Origin: Burkholderia humptydooensis
GTDB taxonomy: Bacteria; Pseudomonadota; Gammaproteobacteria; Burkholderiales; Burkholderiaceae
DNA: 64,000 nucleotides
NCBI RefSeq assembly: GCF_001513745.1
Contig: NZ_CP013380.1
Coordinates: forward strand, 2,480,001-2,544,000
Reading direction: 5' to 3'
A program made the translations under genes and the position numbers. This document shows positions 25,239-35,465 of the stretch, one piece after another (the stretch's first letter is position 1; each line of letters opens with the position of its first letter). The notes under the pieces are model-generated. The model did not search any database. It was not told the origin of the DNA and saw only the letters and a list, made by a program, of their open reading frames with translations.

Positions 25239-27863
25239 TTACAGCCGCGCCTCGACCCAGCCCTTGACGCCCGCGAGCGCCGCCGGCAGGTTCGCCGGCT
25301 CCGTGCCGCCCGCCTGCGCCATGTCCGGCCGGCCGCCGCCCTTGCCGCCCACCTGCTGCGCGACGAAGTTGACGAGTTCGCCCGCCTTCACCTTCTTGCT
25401 TGCGTCCGCGGTGACGCCGGCGATCAGGCTCACCTTGCCGCCGTCGACCGCCGCGAGCACGATCGCCGCGCTCTTGAGCTTGTCCTTCAGCTTGTCGACG
25501 GTTTCGCGCAGCGTCTTCGCATCGGCGCCGTCGAGCGTCGCGGCGAGCACATGCACGCCGCCCACCTCGACCGCCTGCTGCGCGAGCTCGTCGCCCTGGC
25601 TCGACGCGAGCTTCGATTTCAGCGCGGCAAGCTCCTTCTCTAGCGACTTGACCTGATCCTGCACCTGGCCGATCCGCTGCAGCAGCTCGGACGGCTGCGC
25701 CTTCAGCGCGGCCGCCGCCGCGTTCACGCGCGCGTCGAGCGCCTGCACGTAGCGCACCGCGTTGTCGCCCGTGATCGCCTCGACGCGGCGAATGCCCGCC
25801 GCCACGCCGCCTTCGGCGACGATCTTGAAGAGGCCGATATCGCCCGTGCGGTGCACGTGCGTGCCGCCGCACAGCTCGCGCGAGAAGCCGAGATCGAGCA
25901 CGCGCACCTCGTCGCCGTACTTCTCGCCGAAGAGCGCCATCGCGCCGCCCTTCACCGCGTCGTCGTACGGCATCACGCGCACGATGCCCGGCGCGTTCGC
26001 GAGCACCTGCTCGTTGACGATGTCCTCGACGCGGCGGATTTCATCGTCGGTCAACGGCGCGTTGTGCGCGAAGTCGAAGCGGGTCTTGTCCGCGTCGACG
26101 AGCGAGCCCTTCTGCTGCACGTGCGAGCCGAGCACGTCGCGCAGCGCCTTGTGCATCAGGTGCGTCGCCGAATGGTTGCGCGCGGTGCGCGCGCGGCGCC
26201 CGGCGTCGATCTCCCCGCGAACCACGTCGCCGACCTTCAGCACGCCCTGCTCGAGCTCGCCGTGGTGGCCGATCACGTCGGCCTGGACCTTCAGCGTATC
26301 GGCGACCGCGAAACGCGTGGCCGCGTTCGCGAGCACGCCCTGATCGCCGACCTGGCCGCCCGATTCCGCGTAGAACGGCGTGTGGTCGAGCACGACGACC
26401 GCGCTCTCGCCCGCCTTCACCTCGCCGACCGACGCGCCTTCGACATACAGCGCGACGACCTTCGCGTCGTCGAACGCGATTTCCTCGTAGCCGTGGAACG
26501 TCGTCTTCGCGCCCGTGTATTCGAGGCCCTGCGTCGCCCTGAACTTGCCCGCCGCGCGCGCCTGCTCGCGCTGGCGCGCCATCGCGTCGTCGAACGCGGG
26601 CTCGTCGACCGTCACGCCGCGCTCGCGGCACACGTCAGCCGTCAGATCGAGCGGGAAGCCGTACGTGTCGTGCAGCTTGAACGCGAGTTCGCCGTCGAGC
26701 GTCTTGCCGCCCGCGGCCTCGAGATCGGCCAGCGCCGCCTCGAGGATCGACATCCCGTGCTCGATCGTCTCGAAGAAGCGCTCTTCCTCCTGGCGCAGCA
26801 CGTCGGTCACGCGCGGCTCGGCTTCCTTCAGCTCCGGATAGGCGGCGCCCATCTCGGCGACGAGGTCCGCCACGAGCCGGTGGAAGAACGGCCCCTTGCG
26901 GCCGAGCTTGTAGCCGTGGCGGATCGCGCGGCGCACGATCCGGCGCAGCACGTAGCCGCGGCCCTCGTTGCCGGGAATCACGCCGTCGACGATCAGGAAC
27001 GAGCACGCGCGGATGTGATCGGCGATCACCTTCAGCGAGTTGTTCGCGAGGTCGGCGACGCCCGTTTCGCGCGCCGACGCCTTGATCAGGTTCTGGAACA
27101 GGTCGATCTCGTAGTTGCTGTGCACGTGCTGCAGCACGGCCGCGATCCGCTCGAGGCCCATGCCGGTGTCGACGCACGGCTTCGGCAGGCGCGTCATGTT
27201 GCCCTGCGCGTCGCGGTTGAACTGCATGAACACGAGGTTCCAGATCTCGATGTAGCGGTCGCCGTCTTCCTGCGGCGACCCCGGCGGGCCGCCCCACACG
27301 TCCGGGCCGTGATCGTAGAAGATTTCCGAGCACGGGCCGCAGGGGCCCGTGTCGCCCATCTGCCAGAAGTTGTCCGACGCGTAGCGCGCGCCCTTGTTGT
27401 CGCCGATCCGGATGATCCGCTCGGCGGGCACGCCGACTTCCTTCGCCCAGATGTCGTAGGCCTCGTCGTCGTCGTGGTAGACGGTGACCCAGAGCTTGTC
27501 GGCGGGCAGCTTGTAGACGGCCGTCAGCAGCTCCCAGGCGTAGTGGATCGCGTCGCGCTTGAAGTAATCGCCGAACGAGAAGTTGCCGAGCATCTCGAAG
27601 AACGTGTGGTGGCGCGCGGTGTAGCCCACGTTCTCGAGATCGTTGTGCTTGCCGCCCGCGCGCACGCTGCGCTGCGCGGTGGTGGCGCGGGAGTACGGGC
27701 GCGTCTCCGCGCCGAGGAACACGTCCTTGAACTGCACCATCCCCGAATTGGTGAAGAGCAGCGTGGGGTCGTTGCCGGGCACGAGGCTCGACGAGCGGAC
27801 GATCGTGTGGCCCTTCGATTCGAAGAACTTGAGGAATTTCTCGCGGATTTCGGCGGCTTTCAT
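25239..27863 (-). CDS. alaS: Alanyl-tRNA synthetase
   Basis: 874 residues (E. coli AlaS is 876). It attaches alanine to tRNA-Ala and edits mischarged products. Class II motifs are visible in [18 protein letters not shown] and the aminoacylation core. The editing domain has the zinc ligands [11 protein letters not shown] and [10 protein letters not shown]. The C-terminal C-Ala domain (about 715-874) ends with a Gly-rich [15 protein letters not shown]. The start is ATG 27863 ([19 protein letters not shown]), the conserved AlaS N-terminus; an in-frame start 24 bp upstream is less likely. It converges with the upstream LysR gene. Confidence 0.97.
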   Translation of the reverse strand: MKAAEIREKFLKFFESKGHTIVRSSSLVPGNDPTLLFTNSGMVQFKDVFLGAETRPYSRATTAQRSVRAGGKHNDLENVGYTARHHTFFEMLGNFSFGDYFKRDAIHYAWELLTAVYKLPADKLWVTVYHDDDEAYDIWAKEVGVPAERIIRIGDNKGARYASDNFWQMGDTGPCGPCSEIFYDHGPDVWGGPPGSPQEDGDRYIEIWNLVFMQFNRDAQGNMTRLPKPCVDTGMGLERIAAVLQHVHSNYEIDLFQNLIKASARETGVADLANNSLKVIADHIRACSFLIVDGVIPGNEGRGYVLRRIVRRAIRHGYKLGRKGPFFHRLVADLVAEMGAAYPELKEAEPRVTDVLRQEEERFFETIEHGMSILEAALADLEAAGGKTLDGELAFKLHDTYGFPLDLTADVCRERGVTVDEPAFDDAMARQREQARAAGKFRATQGLEYTGAKTTFHGYEEIAFDDAKVVALYVEGASVGEVKAGESAVVVLDHTPFYAESGGQVGDQGVLANAATRFAVADTLKVQADVIGHHGELEQGVLKVGDVVRGEIDAGRRARTARNHSATHLMHKALRDVLGSHVQQKGSLVDADKTRFDFAHNAPLTDDEIRRVEDIVNEQVLANAPGIVRVMPYDDAVKGGAMALFGEKYGDEVRVLDLGFSRELCGGTHVHRTGDIGLFKIVAEGGVAAGIRRVEAITGDNAVRYVQALDARVNAAAAALKAQPSELLQRIGQVQDQVKSLEKELAALKSKLASSQGDELAQQAVEVGGVHVLAATLDGADAKTLRETVDKLKDKLKSAAIVLAAVDGGKVSLIAGVTADASKKVKAGELVNFVAQQVGGKGGGRPDMAQAGGTEPANLPAALAGVKGWVEARL

Positions 27864-27949
27864 AGCGTGCGGGGACGGTCGGGCCAAAACTGGGTTGAGC
27901 GCCGGCCGCTCCGGCTCAAGCGGGCGGCGGCGGGTTTCTGAAACGATCG

Positions 27950-27955
27950 ATTATA
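27950..27955 (-). promoter_or_regulatory. Likely alaS -10 element
   Basis: On the minus strand this reads TATAAT, a perfect sigma-70 -10 box, 87 bp before the alaS start. No good -35 hexamer is seen at 16-18 bp. The intact IS element begins only 42 bp further upstream, at 27997, so insertion spared the -10 but replaced the sequence beyond about -50. Confidence 0.5.
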
Positions 27956-27996
27956 CGGGATAGATCCGCCGTCGCGGCCGGCGGGCGTCCCGGGCG

Positions 27997-29242
27997 CAGG
28001 GCTTCCGCATGAAGGCCCCCATGAATCAAGGCTGAGAGCGGAAAAGGTTGTTGTAAACATTTGGCGTCTCAGGTTTACTCTCGATTTTTGCCGGACGAGA
28101 GATGCCAACGATCATGGACGCGTTTGCCGAACTGCGAGACCCGCGCTGCCGCGCCTGCCGTTATCCGTTGCAGGAAATCCTGTTTGCCGCCCTGTGCGCG
28201 GTTTTATGCGGCGTCGAGGACTGGGAAACGATGACACTGTGGGGCCGCACGCAGCTTGCTTGGCTGCGTAGCCATCTGGCGTATGAGAACGGCGTGCCGT
28301 CGCCCGATACGTTCCGGCGGGTATTCGGCGCGCTCAGTGCGAAAGCGTTTGAGCGCTGCTTCATCGACTGGGTCGGGCAACTGTGTCCGGCGCTGGCTGG
28401 CCAGCATGTGGCGATTGACGGCAAGGCGGTGCGCGGCAACCGTAGCGGCACGCATGCGGCGCTGCATTTGGTGTCGGCATGGTGCTCGAACAACGGCTTG
28501 AGCCTCGGGCAAGTGAGCACGGCCGATAAGAGCAATGAGATCACGGCGATCCCGGAATTGCTGGCCGCGCTCGATTTGCAGGGCGCGACGATAACGATCG
28601 ACGCGATCGGCACGCAGCACGAGATCGCACGCACGATCGTGGAGGCCGGGGCCGACTACGTTCTGGCGGTCAAGGACAATCAGCCGCGACTGGCCGAAGG
28701 CGTGCGCCAGTGGTTTGCGGCTGCCCAGGACGGCAAGCTCGAAAGCTCGTACTGGGAGCACACCGAACATGACAAAGGCCACGGGCGGCTGGAGACCCGG
28801 GTTTGCCGGGTCAGCGATGATGTGGCGTGGCTGAGCGGGACAGGACAGCACTGGGCGGGTCTCCAGCGGCTGGTGATGCTTGAGCGCACACGCCAGATTG
28901 GCGAGAAAGTGACGACCGAGCGCTGTTACTACATCAGCTCGAAAGCGGTGAAAGCAACTGAGATGGCTCCGATCATCCGTGCTCATTGGGGCATCGAAAA
29001 CCAACTGCACTGGGTCCTCGATGTCTCGTGGGGCGAGGATGCCAGCCTGATCCGCGACACCCTGGCCGCCCGCAACATGGCCAGTCTGCGCAAGATCACA
29101 CTCAATCTCGCCCGGCTGGCTCAGAGTCGGCAGCCCAAGAAGGTGAGCCTGAAGAACATCCGTAACCTCGCCGCATGGGATACCGCTATGCGTGACTCCA
29201 TCCTCGGCCTTGCCTGACATGCCTCTTCATGCGGAAGCCCTG
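27997..29242 (+). mobile_element. Intact ISAs1-family insertion sequence with 10-bp target duplication
   Basis: The element is 1246 bp. The ends are an 18-bp perfect inverted repeat: CAGGGCTTCCGCATGAAG at 27997-28014, with its complement at 29225-29242. The flanks are an exact 10-bp direct repeat, GTCCCGGGCG, at 27987-27996 and 29243-29252, typical of ISAs1-family transposition. It encodes a full transposase. The perfect repeats and intact gene suggest recent insertion. It sits between the alaS promoter and a CoA-transferase gene. Confidence 0.96.
28102..29217 (+). CDS. ISAs1-family transposase
   Basis: A 371-residue DDE transposase of the ISAs1 (H-repeat-associated) family, full length. The N-terminal domain starts MPTIMDAFAELRDPRCRACRY. 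The catalytic residues appear as D106 in VAIDGKAVRGN, D167 in TIDAIGTQHEIA and E299 in HWGIENQLHWVLDV. LAVKDNQP and the C-terminal LAAWDTAMRDSILGLA are also family marks. The gene ends 25 bp before the IS right end. No frameshift or stop is seen, so the enzyme should be active. Confidence 0.95.
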   Translation: MPTIMDAFAELRDPRCRACRYPLQEILFAALCAVLCGVEDWETMTLWGRTQLAWLRSHLAYENGVPSPDTFRRVFGALSAKAFERCFIDWVGQLCPALAGQHVAIDGKAVRGNRSGTHAALHLVSAWCSNNGLSLGQVSTADKSNEITAIPELLAALDLQGATITIDAIGTQHEIARTIVEAGADYVLAVKDNQPRLAEGVRQWFAAAQDGKLESSYWEHTEHDKGHGRLETRVCRVSDDVAWLSGTGQHWAGLQRLVMLERTRQIGEKVTTERCYYISSKAVKATEMAPIIRAHWGIENQLHWVLDVSWGEDASLIRDTLAARNMASLRKITLNLARLAQSRQPKKVSLKNIRNLAAWDTAMRDSILGLA

Positions 29243-29252
29243 GTCCCGGGCG

Positions 29253-29596
29253 GACGGCGGCCCGCCCGGGGCGACGGGCCGGGCGGCGGTTCAGCGAGAC
29301 TTCTGAGAAACGTCTCGCCGGCATTTCGTCGGAGCACGTCGCGCTCACGTCGTCGCGCCGCGCAGGTTCCGCCCGATCCGATCAATTCGCGCGGATCGCG
29401 CCGCGATCCGCGCGCCTGTGTCGAACCGCCGCCGCGCCTGCGCCGCCCCGCTCGCGCGACAGCCGCGCACGAATCGCTTTAAGATGCGGCGGGAGACACA
29501 ACCGGGCCTCGCCCCGCGCGATCGCGCCATGCCCGGCGCGACGCCCGCGGGCGCAGGCCGGCCGACAGCGCAGCCAACAGAGGAGACTGATCGAAG
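29253..29596. other. Intergenic region between the IS and the CoA-transferase gene
   Basis: About 340 bp right of the IS target duplication. It carries GAGGAG about a dozen bases before the CoA-transferase ATG. No other gene, hairpin with T-run or clear promoter was recognised. Confidence 0.4.
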
Positions 29597-30817
29597 ATGG
29601 GAGCCCTCAGCCATATCCGCGTCCTGGACCTGAGCCGCGTGCTCGCGGGCCCGTGGTGCGCGCAGACGCTTGCCGATCTCGGCGCCGACGTGATCAAGGT
29701 CGAGCGCCCGGAGCTCGGCGACGACACCCGGCACTGGGGCCCGCCCTACCTGAAGACGCCGGACGGCGCCGACACCCGCGAGGCCGCGTACTACCTCGCC
29801 GCGAACCGCAACAAGCGCTCGGTGACGGTCGACATCGCGACGCCCGAGGGCCAGCGGATCGTTCGCGAGCTCGCCGCGCAATGCGACGTCGTGCTCGAGA
29901 ACTACAAGGTCGGCCAGCTCGCGAAATACGGGCTCGACTATGCGTCGCTCGCGGCCGTGAAGCCCGGCCTCGTCTACTGCTCGGTGACGGGCTTCGGCCA
30001 GACGGGCCCGTATGCGCACCGCGCCGGCTACGACTTCATCATCCAGGGGATGGGCGGCTTCATGAGCATCACGGGCGAGCGCTACGGCCTGCCGGGCGGC
30101 GGCCCGCAGAAGGCGGGCGTCGCGATCGCTGATCTCGCGACGGGCCTCTACTCGACGATCGCGATCCTCGCCGCGCTCGCGCACCGCGACCGCACGGGCG
30201 AAGGCCAGCACATCGACATGGCGCTCCTCGACGTGCAGGTCGCGCTCCTCGCGAACATGAACACGAACTTCCTCGCGAGCGGCAAGCCGCCCGTGCGCTG
30301 GGGCAACGCGCATCCGAACATCGTGCCGTACCAGACGTTCGAGACGAGCGACGGCTGGATCATCGTCGCGGTCGGCAACGACGGCCAGTTCCGCAAGTTC
30401 GTCGAGGCGGGCGGGCGGGCGGCGCTCGCCGACGATGCGCGCTTCGCGACGAATCCGGCGCGCGTGCGCCACCGCGACACGCTCGTGCCGATCATCGCCG
30501 AGATGACGAAGACGCGCACGAAGCGCGAGTGGCTCGACGCGCTCGAGGCGCTCGGCGTGCCGTGCGGGCCGATCAACGATCTCGCCGAAGTGTTCGACGA
30601 CGAGCAGGTGCGCGCGCGCGGCATGCAGGTCGAGCTGCCGCATCCGAGCGGGGCGACCGTGAAGCTCGTGCGCAACCCGATCCGGATGAGCGAGACGCCG
30701 CCCGATGCGCGCAGCGCGCCGCCGCTGCTCGGCGAGCATACGGAAGCGGTGCTGCGCGACATGCTCGGCTACGGCGACGCGGCGATCGCGGCGCTCAGGG
30801 ACAAGCGCATCGTCTGA
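29597..30817 (+). CDS. Class III (CaiB/BaiF-family) CoA-transferase
   Basis: A 406-residue cytosolic CoA-transferase of family III. The N-terminus HIRVLDLSRVLAGPWCAQTLADLGADVIKVE is the family Rossmann-like start, and the catalytic Asp is D146 in HRAGYDFIIQG. It moves CoA from a donor such as succinyl-CoA to a carboxylic acid. The close match in tone to succinyl-CoA:glutarate/hydroxymethylglutarate transferases is suggestive only, and no glutaryl-CoA dehydrogenase gene is adjacent. It stands alone on the plus strand. Confidence 0.9.
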   Translation: MGALSHIRVLDLSRVLAGPWCAQTLADLGADVIKVERPELGDDTRHWGPPYLKTPDGADTREAAYYLAANRNKRSVTVDIATPEGQRIVRELAAQCDVVLENYKVGQLAKYGLDYASLAAVKPGLVYCSVTGFGQTGPYAHRAGYDFIIQGMGGFMSITGERYGLPGGGPQKAGVAIADLATGLYSTIAILAALAHRDRTGEGQHIDMALLDVQVALLANMNTNFLASGKPPVRWGNAHPNIVPYQTFETSDGWIIVAVGNDGQFRKFVEAGGRAALADDARFATNPARVRHRDTLVPIIAEMTKTRTKREWLDALEALGVPCGPINDLAEVFDDEQVRARGMQVELPHPSGATVKLVRNPIRMSETPPDARSAPPLLGEHTEAVLRDMLGYGDAAIAALRDKRIV

Positions 30818-31011
30818 ACGCGACAAGCGGGCGCGCGGCTGCGTTCGGCCGCACGTCCGCTTGCCGTGCCGAGGTTGTCGCGGCGCCCCGCGGCGCCCTC
30901 TTCGCCGATCCGGCGATCCGCGGCCTGTCGCGCGAACGCGCGACGACATCGCGCTGTCATCACCAAACGGTACAAAGTGGGCTTTCCCGCTTTTTTCCGC
31001 CGAGGTTGCGC

Positions 31012-31818
31012 ATGCCGTCACGTCGCAAGTTCCTGCTGTCCACATCCGCCGCCGCGACGCTGCCGCTCGTCAGCGCAGTCCTCACCGCTTGCAACGACAG
31101 CATCGCCGAGCCCGCGATCGGCGATGCCGAACTCGCGCGCCAGATGGTCGGCAAGCTGACGGCCGAGCTGAACGACGCGTCGACCGCCGCCGCCGTCGAG
31201 CCGTACCTGATGGACGTCGGCTTCACGTGGGATCTGCCGACGATCGCCGCCGCGCAGATCGACCGCATCGTCGCATACAGCTTCGGCAACCGCGCGAACG
31301 CGGCGAGCGGCAACACGCCGACGAACGGCACGAACCAGACCGCGCTGCCCGACCCCGGCCCCGTCAACGAGGCGCTCGCGGATGCGGTCTACCGGATTCG
31401 CCAGTTGAAGCCCGTCAAGGTCTACGCGCAGTGGGAAATCGCGCGCTTTCTCGCGTCGAAGTATCAGATGGCCGACGTCCGCTCGATCGAGCCCGTCGTC
31501 GCCGCGAACGGCTCGATCACGTACCTGAGCACCGACGGCGTCGCCGCCGCGATCGTCGCGCTGGAAGGAAGCGGCGCGGCGATGGGCAACGTCGCGGTCG
31601 TCGGCCACCGCGATCATGCGAAGCGCTGCATCCAGACCTCGCGGGCGCGCGGCATGAAGGCGGCTGCGGCCGCGGAAGTCCCGCTGCCGACGCTGTACGA
31701 TCCGCAGTCCGGCCAGGCCTGGACGCGCCGCCGCGACCTCTACCTCGTCCACGACATGTATGCGCAGCTCGCGACGCTGCGCGCGAACCTGATCGCGGCG
31801 GCCTACCCGAACGGCTGA
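31012..31818 (+). CDS. Tat-exported lipoprotein with a YdcF/ElyC-like pattern
   Basis: A 268-residue protein. The leader MPSRRKFLLS has twin arginines and is followed by a hydrophobic stretch and lipobox LTAC, with Cys at 27; both point to a Tat-exported lipoprotein. The mature region contains IRQLKPVKVYAQWEIARFL, then TYLSTDGVAAAIVAL, VVGHRDHAKRCIQTSRARGMKA, and a C-terminal helix. The order vaguely resembles DUF218/YdcF-type proteins of the envelope, but the match is too weak to name. No operon partners are evident. Confidence 0.7.
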   Translation: MPSRRKFLLSTSAAATLPLVSAVLTACNDSIAEPAIGDAELARQMVGKLTAELNDASTAAAVEPYLMDVGFTWDLPTIAAAQIDRIVAYSFGNRANAASGNTPTNGTNQTALPDPGPVNEALADAVYRIRQLKPVKVYAQWEIARFLASKYQMADVRSIEPVVAANGSITYLSTDGVAAAIVALEGSGAAMGNVAVVGHRDHAKRCIQTSRARGMKAAAAAEVPLPTLYDPQSGQAWTRRRDLYLVHDMYAQLATLRANLIAAAYPNG

Positions 31819-32003
31819 TTCTTCAGCGCTCGCCCGAACGCGCGGGGGGCACCAAGGGAGTCAAGGCATCAAGACGCTCGAACGCACTCAGGACCGTCAT
31901 GCGCCCAAAACGCAACGTCCTGAAACCCGGCTCACGAGGACGCCGACGCGACGGCGAGCGCCCCGCCGTGAAGCCAGGCGGCCGGACGAACACGCCCTGC
32001 CGT

Positions 32004-32036
32004 AAAACGAAACGGGGCGCGCCTGTGGCGCGCCCC
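32004..32036 (-). terminator. Rho-independent terminator for the glycine-zipper lipoprotein gene
   Basis: A perfect 10-bp stem (GGGGCGCGCC, loop TGT, GGCGCGCCCC) lies at 32014-32036. Read on the minus strand it is followed by a T-rich tail (GTTTCGTTTTACG). It lies about 110 bp beyond the stop of the minus-strand gene at 32144. Confidence 0.75.
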
Positions 32037-32143
32037 GCTGCCCGACCGTAGCGGACGGAATGACGAGTCAGGTTCGCAAAGGACGCAGCGAACGGCGAAG
32101 CAGTGAAGCGGCGGAGCGGCGAAAACGCAACCGACGCGCCGCT

Positions 32144-32356
32144 TCAGCGCACGCCGGCGCCGACGAGGCCGCCTGCCGCCGCACCCGCGACCGTGCCGAT
32201 CGGCCCGCCCGTGATCAGGTAGCCGAGCGCGCCGCCCGCCGCCGCGCCGATGCCGGCGTTGCGCTGCGTATGGGTCATCGCGCACGCGCTGAGGCTGGCG
32301 AGCGCGACGGCGATGACGGTGGTGCGAACGAGAAAGCGGGTCTTCTTCATCATCAT
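32144..32356 (-). CDS. Small glycine-zipper lipoprotein
   Basis: About 70 residues. The leader MMMKKTRFLVRTTVIAVALASLSAC is a lipoprotein signal peptide with lipobox LSAC. The mature part is a Gly/Ala zipper (GIGAAAGGALGYLITGG, then TVAGAAAGGLVGAG), as in YMGG/OsmB-like envelope proteins. The start among three consecutive ATGs (32356, 32353 or 32350) is uncertain; a longer reading to 32404 is less likely because it lacks a signal-like start. A terminator lies downstream. Function is probably envelope stability, from family only. Confidence 0.8.
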   Translation of the reverse strand: MMMKKTRFLVRTTVIAVALASLSACAMTHTQRNAGIGAAAGGALGYLITGGPIGTVAGAAAGGLVGAGVR

Positions 32357-32633
32357 GATGCAGTCTTCGAGAGCGTTGCCGCGCATGGCACGGCGCGGCG
32401 GCATGAAATCCGGGCAAGAATCCGGGTGAGCGCATCTTAAAAAAGCGCAATCGGGCCGGCAAGGCGATTTACCTCCCGTTACAGCGGCAACACATGCCGC
32501 ACAAATGCCGGAAAAACGCGCCGCACCGCCCGCCGCAAGGGGCGGCGCTCCTCAGGACGGTCGTCCGTCAGGTAGAATTGACGAATTCGGGCGGCGCGGC
32601 ACGCGCCCCCTCCCCTTTTCTTTCCTGTTCCGC

Positions 32634-34343
32634 ATGAGCACCGATCGCAACGACGCCACCGCGCCATCCAATTTCATCCGCAACATCATCGACGACGACA
32701 ACCGCACGGGCAAATGGAGCGGCCGTGTCGAAACGCGTTTTCCGCCCGAGCCGAACGGCTATCTGCACATCGGCCATGCGAAGAGCATCTGCCTGAACTT
32801 CGGCGTCGCGCGCGCCTACGGCGGCGTGTGCCACCTGCGCTTCGACGACACGAACCCGGAAAAGGAAAGCATCGAGTACGCGGACTCGATCGTCGACGCG
32901 GTGCGCTGGCTCGGCTTCGACTGGCAGAAGGACGGCGTCGCCCATCAGTATTTCGCGAGCGACTACTACGACAAGCTCTATGAATTCGCCGAGCTGCTGA
33001 TCGAGCGCGGCAACGCATACGTCGACAGCCAGAGCGCCGACGAAATGCGCACGAACCGCGGCTCGCTGACCGAGCCGGGCACGCCGTCGCCGTTCCGCGA
33101 CCGCTCGCCCGACGAAAGCCTCGACCTGTTCCGCCGGATGAAGGCGGGCGAGTTCGGCGAAGGCGAGCACGTGCTGCGCGCGAAGATCGACATGAGCTCG
33201 CCGAACATGAACATGCGCGACCCGGTGATCTACCGGATCCGCTACGCGCATCACTACCGGACGGGCGACAAGTGGTGCGTGTACCCGATGTACGACTACA
33301 CGCACTGCATCTCGGACGCGCTCGAGGGCATCACGCATTCGCTGTGCACGCTCGAATTCGAGGATCACCGCCCGCTCTACGACTGGGTGCTCAACGAGCT
33401 CGCCGACGCCGGCGTGTTCGCGCGGCCGCTGCCGCAGCAAATCGAATTCTCGCGCCTGAACCTCACCTATGCGATCACGAGCAAGCGCAAATTGCTGCAG
33501 CTCGTGTCGGAAGGCCACGTCGACGGCTGGGACGATCCGCGGATGCCGACGATCGTCGGCGTGCGCCGCCGCGGCTTCACGCCGGAGAGCATCCAGCTCT
33601 TCTGCGAGCGGATCGGCGTGACGAAGGTCGATTCGTGGATCGACATGAGCGTGTTCGAAGGCGCGCTGCGCGACGACCTCGACGACAAGGCGCCGCGCAC
33701 GGTCGCCGTGCTCGATCCGCTCAAGCTCGTCATCGACAACTATCCGGAAGGCCAGACCGAGGAATGCACGGCGCCCGTGCACCCGCACCATCCGGAGCGC
33801 GGCCAGCGCACGTTCCCGATCTCGCGCGAGCTGTGGATCGAGCGCGAGGATTTCAACGAGAACCCGCCGAAGGGCTATTTCCGGCTGTTCCCGGGCAACA
33901 AGGTGCGGCTGCGCTACGGCTACGTGATCGAATGCACGGGCGCCGACAAGGACGAGCACGGCAACGTGATCGCCGTCCACTGCAACTACTACCCGGACAG
34001 CAAGTCGGGCACCGACGGCGCGAACAACTACAAGGTGAAGGGCAACATCCACTGGGTGAGCGCGGCCCACGCGTGCCCGGCCGAAGTGCGGATCTACGAT
34101 CGCCTGTTCAAGGAGCCGCATCCGGACGCGGGCGGCCGCGACTTCCTCGACGCGCTGAATCCGGATTCGAAGAAGATCGTCCACGCCTATCTCGAGCCGG
34201 GCGCGCGCGACGCGCTGCCGGAAGCGCGCTATCAGTTCGAGCGGCACGGCTACTTCGTCGCCGATCGCGTCGACTCGAAGCCCGGCCAGCCGGTGTTCAA
34301 CCGGATCGTCGGCCTGCGCGATAGCTGGGGCAAGCCGGCCTGA
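32634..34343 (+). CDS. glnS: Glutaminyl-tRNA synthetase
   Basis: A 569-residue class I synthetase (E. coli GlnRS 554). It has the HIGH motif ([20 protein letters not shown]), the KMSKS-equivalent in [11 protein letters not shown], and the GlnRS-specific [11 protein letters not shown] segment. The C-terminal beta-barrel anticodon-binding domain includes [13 protein letters not shown] and [18 protein letters not shown]. The start ATG at 32634 has no strong ribosome site, but the next methionines are well inside the conserved core. It is a single gene convergent with a NUDIX gene. Confidence 0.97.
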   Translation: MSTDRNDATAPSNFIRNIIDDDNRTGKWSGRVETRFPPEPNGYLHIGHAKSICLNFGVARAYGGVCHLRFDDTNPEKESIEYADSIVDAVRWLGFDWQKDGVAHQYFASDYYDKLYEFAELLIERGNAYVDSQSADEMRTNRGSLTEPGTPSPFRDRSPDESLDLFRRMKAGEFGEGEHVLRAKIDMSSPNMNMRDPVIYRIRYAHHYRTGDKWCVYPMYDYTHCISDALEGITHSLCTLEFEDHRPLYDWVLNELADAGVFARPLPQQIEFSRLNLTYAITSKRKLLQLVSEGHVDGWDDPRMPTIVGVRRRGFTPESIQLFCERIGVTKVDSWIDMSVFEGALRDDLDDKAPRTVAVLDPLKLVIDNYPEGQTEECTAPVHPHHPERGQRTFPISRELWIEREDFNENPPKGYFRLFPGNKVRLRYGYVIECTGADKDEHGNVIAVHCNYYPDSKSGTDGANNYKVKGNIHWVSAAHACPAEVRIYDRLFKEPHPDAGGRDFLDALNPDSKKIVHAYLEPGARDALPEARYQFERHGYFVADRVDSKPGQPVFNRIVGLRDSWGKPA

Positions 34344-34376
34344 CCGCCGCGGGCGCGCCATCGCGCATCGCCGCAT

Positions 34377-34859
34377 TCAGCCCGGCAGCGTCCGATGCAG
34401 TTCCGCGAGCGACAGCGTCGTGCCGAAGAGCCGCGCGAGGCTGCGGCTCGCATACGCGTCGACGTCGGCGGGCTCCGTCCAGCGGAACGCGTCCATTTCG
34501 GGAATCATCGTGCCGTCCCGCCGGCTCGGGAACATCGACGTGCACGTGCAGCGCGACAGATCTGTCTCGCCGACGGCGGCGCGCGCGGCGAACAGGTGCA
34601 GGTCCTTGTCGTGCCGATAGGCGAAGAGGCCCAGATCGACGAGCCGGCCGGGATCGAGCACGATGCCCGTCTCCTCGACGAGTTCGCGCAGCGCCGCCTG
34701 CCGCGCGGTCTCGCCCGGCTCGCCCTGCCCTTTCGGGATGTCCCAGTGCGTCGTGTCGGTCGCGTGCGCGAGCAGCACGCGGCCAGCGGAATCGAGCAGC
34801 ACGACGCCGCACGACACCGTGCGCGCGCGAGTGCGGCCGTGCGGCTTCATCGCGCTCAT
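34377..34859 (-). CDS. NUDIX hydrolase
   Basis: A 160-residue protein with a full NUDIX box: GQGEPGETARQAALRELVEE ending in TG, containing the catalytic Glu residues. The N-terminal SCGVVLLDSAGRVLLAHAT and WDIPKG are typical of the diadenosine-polyphosphate/RppH-like subgroup. The start may be 34859 or the ATG at 34850; neither has a clear ribosome site. It converges with glnS 33 bp away. Its substrate cannot be told. Confidence 0.87.
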   Translation of the reverse strand: MSAMKPHGRTRARTVSCGVVLLDSAGRVLLAHATDTTHWDIPKGQGEPGETARQAALRELVEETGIVLDPGRLVDLGLFAYRHDKDLHLFAARAAVGETDLSRCTCTSMFPSRRDGTMIPEMDAFRWTEPADVDAYASRSLARLFGTTLSLAELHRTLPG

Positions 34860-34877
34860 CCGCGCGTCACGCCCGCG

Positions 34878-35264
34878 TCAGCGCTTCTGCAGTTGCCATT
34901 TGCCGGCCGCGGTCTTGCAATAGAGCGGCCGCAGCGTCATCGACTGCCCCTTCGCCTCGACCTCGGTCCTGACCTCGCGGCACGTGCGGCCTTCCTGCTC
35001 GGTCGTGGTCGGCGTGAGCTTCGCCGCGAGCTTCGTGCCGCGGCCGTTGTTGACCCAGTCGACGGTCTCGCCATCCTTGCCCTCGTCGCGAACCTTCTGC
35101 ACGGCCTTCGCGAGCGACGCGGTGTCCGCCTTGCTGAAATAGCTGATCGGCGTGTCGTTCAGGAAGTTCAGGTTGTTCTGCGCATGCGCGGCAAGCGCCG
35201 CGGCCGCACATGCGGCGCCCGCCAGCGCGCGCGACAGGATCGAGACACGAGCTCGCATCGTCAT
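34878..35264 (-). CDS. Small secreted protein, surface-antigen-like C-terminus
   Basis: A 128-residue protein. The signal peptide (about 1-27, ending ALAAHAQ) precedes the mature NNLNFLNDTPISYF. The C-terminal part (VDWVNNGRGTKLAAKLTP ... GRTCREVRTEVEAKGQ ... LYCKTAAGKWQLQKR) resembles the 17-kDa/RT0821-type surface antigen tail, with two Cys that could pair. A perfect AAAGGAGG ribosome site lies 6 bp before the ATG. It lies 18 bp upstream of the NUDIX gene on the same strand. Function unknown. Confidence 0.75.
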   Translation of the reverse strand: MTMRARVSILSRALAGAACAAAALAAHAQNNLNFLNDTPISYFSKADTASLAKAVQKVRDEGKDGETVDWVNNGRGTKLAAKLTPTTTEQEGRTCREVRTEVEAKGQSMTLRPLYCKTAAGKWQLQKR

Positions 35265-35465
35265 GTTGTCCTCCTTTGGAAGCGATCGAATGTCCCGGCG
35301 CACGGCTTCGATCACGCGCCGGGAGAGCGCTCAAGGATAACTGCAACGAACGGTATTTGAAACCGATCGTGCAACGGTACGACGTGTCTCGCGGACTTCG
35401 GCGACGAAATCGCGACGCGCCGGCAGACGAGGCGCGGCGATCGGTCGCGCCGGCGGCGCTCGGCG

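Noticed and set aside
25851..27941. About 700-codon plus-strand frame opposite alaS
   Set aside because: Antisense to an essential, fully conserved gene; Arg/Val/His-rich shadow without motifs.
30529..31818. Longer upstream start for the Tat-type lipoprotein gene
   Set aside because: The extension overlaps the CoA-transferase gene in another frame and would bury the twin-arginine lipoprotein leader.
32580..32633. TAGAAT as a glnS promoter -10
   Set aside because: No matching -35 was found and single hexamers are too common to report.
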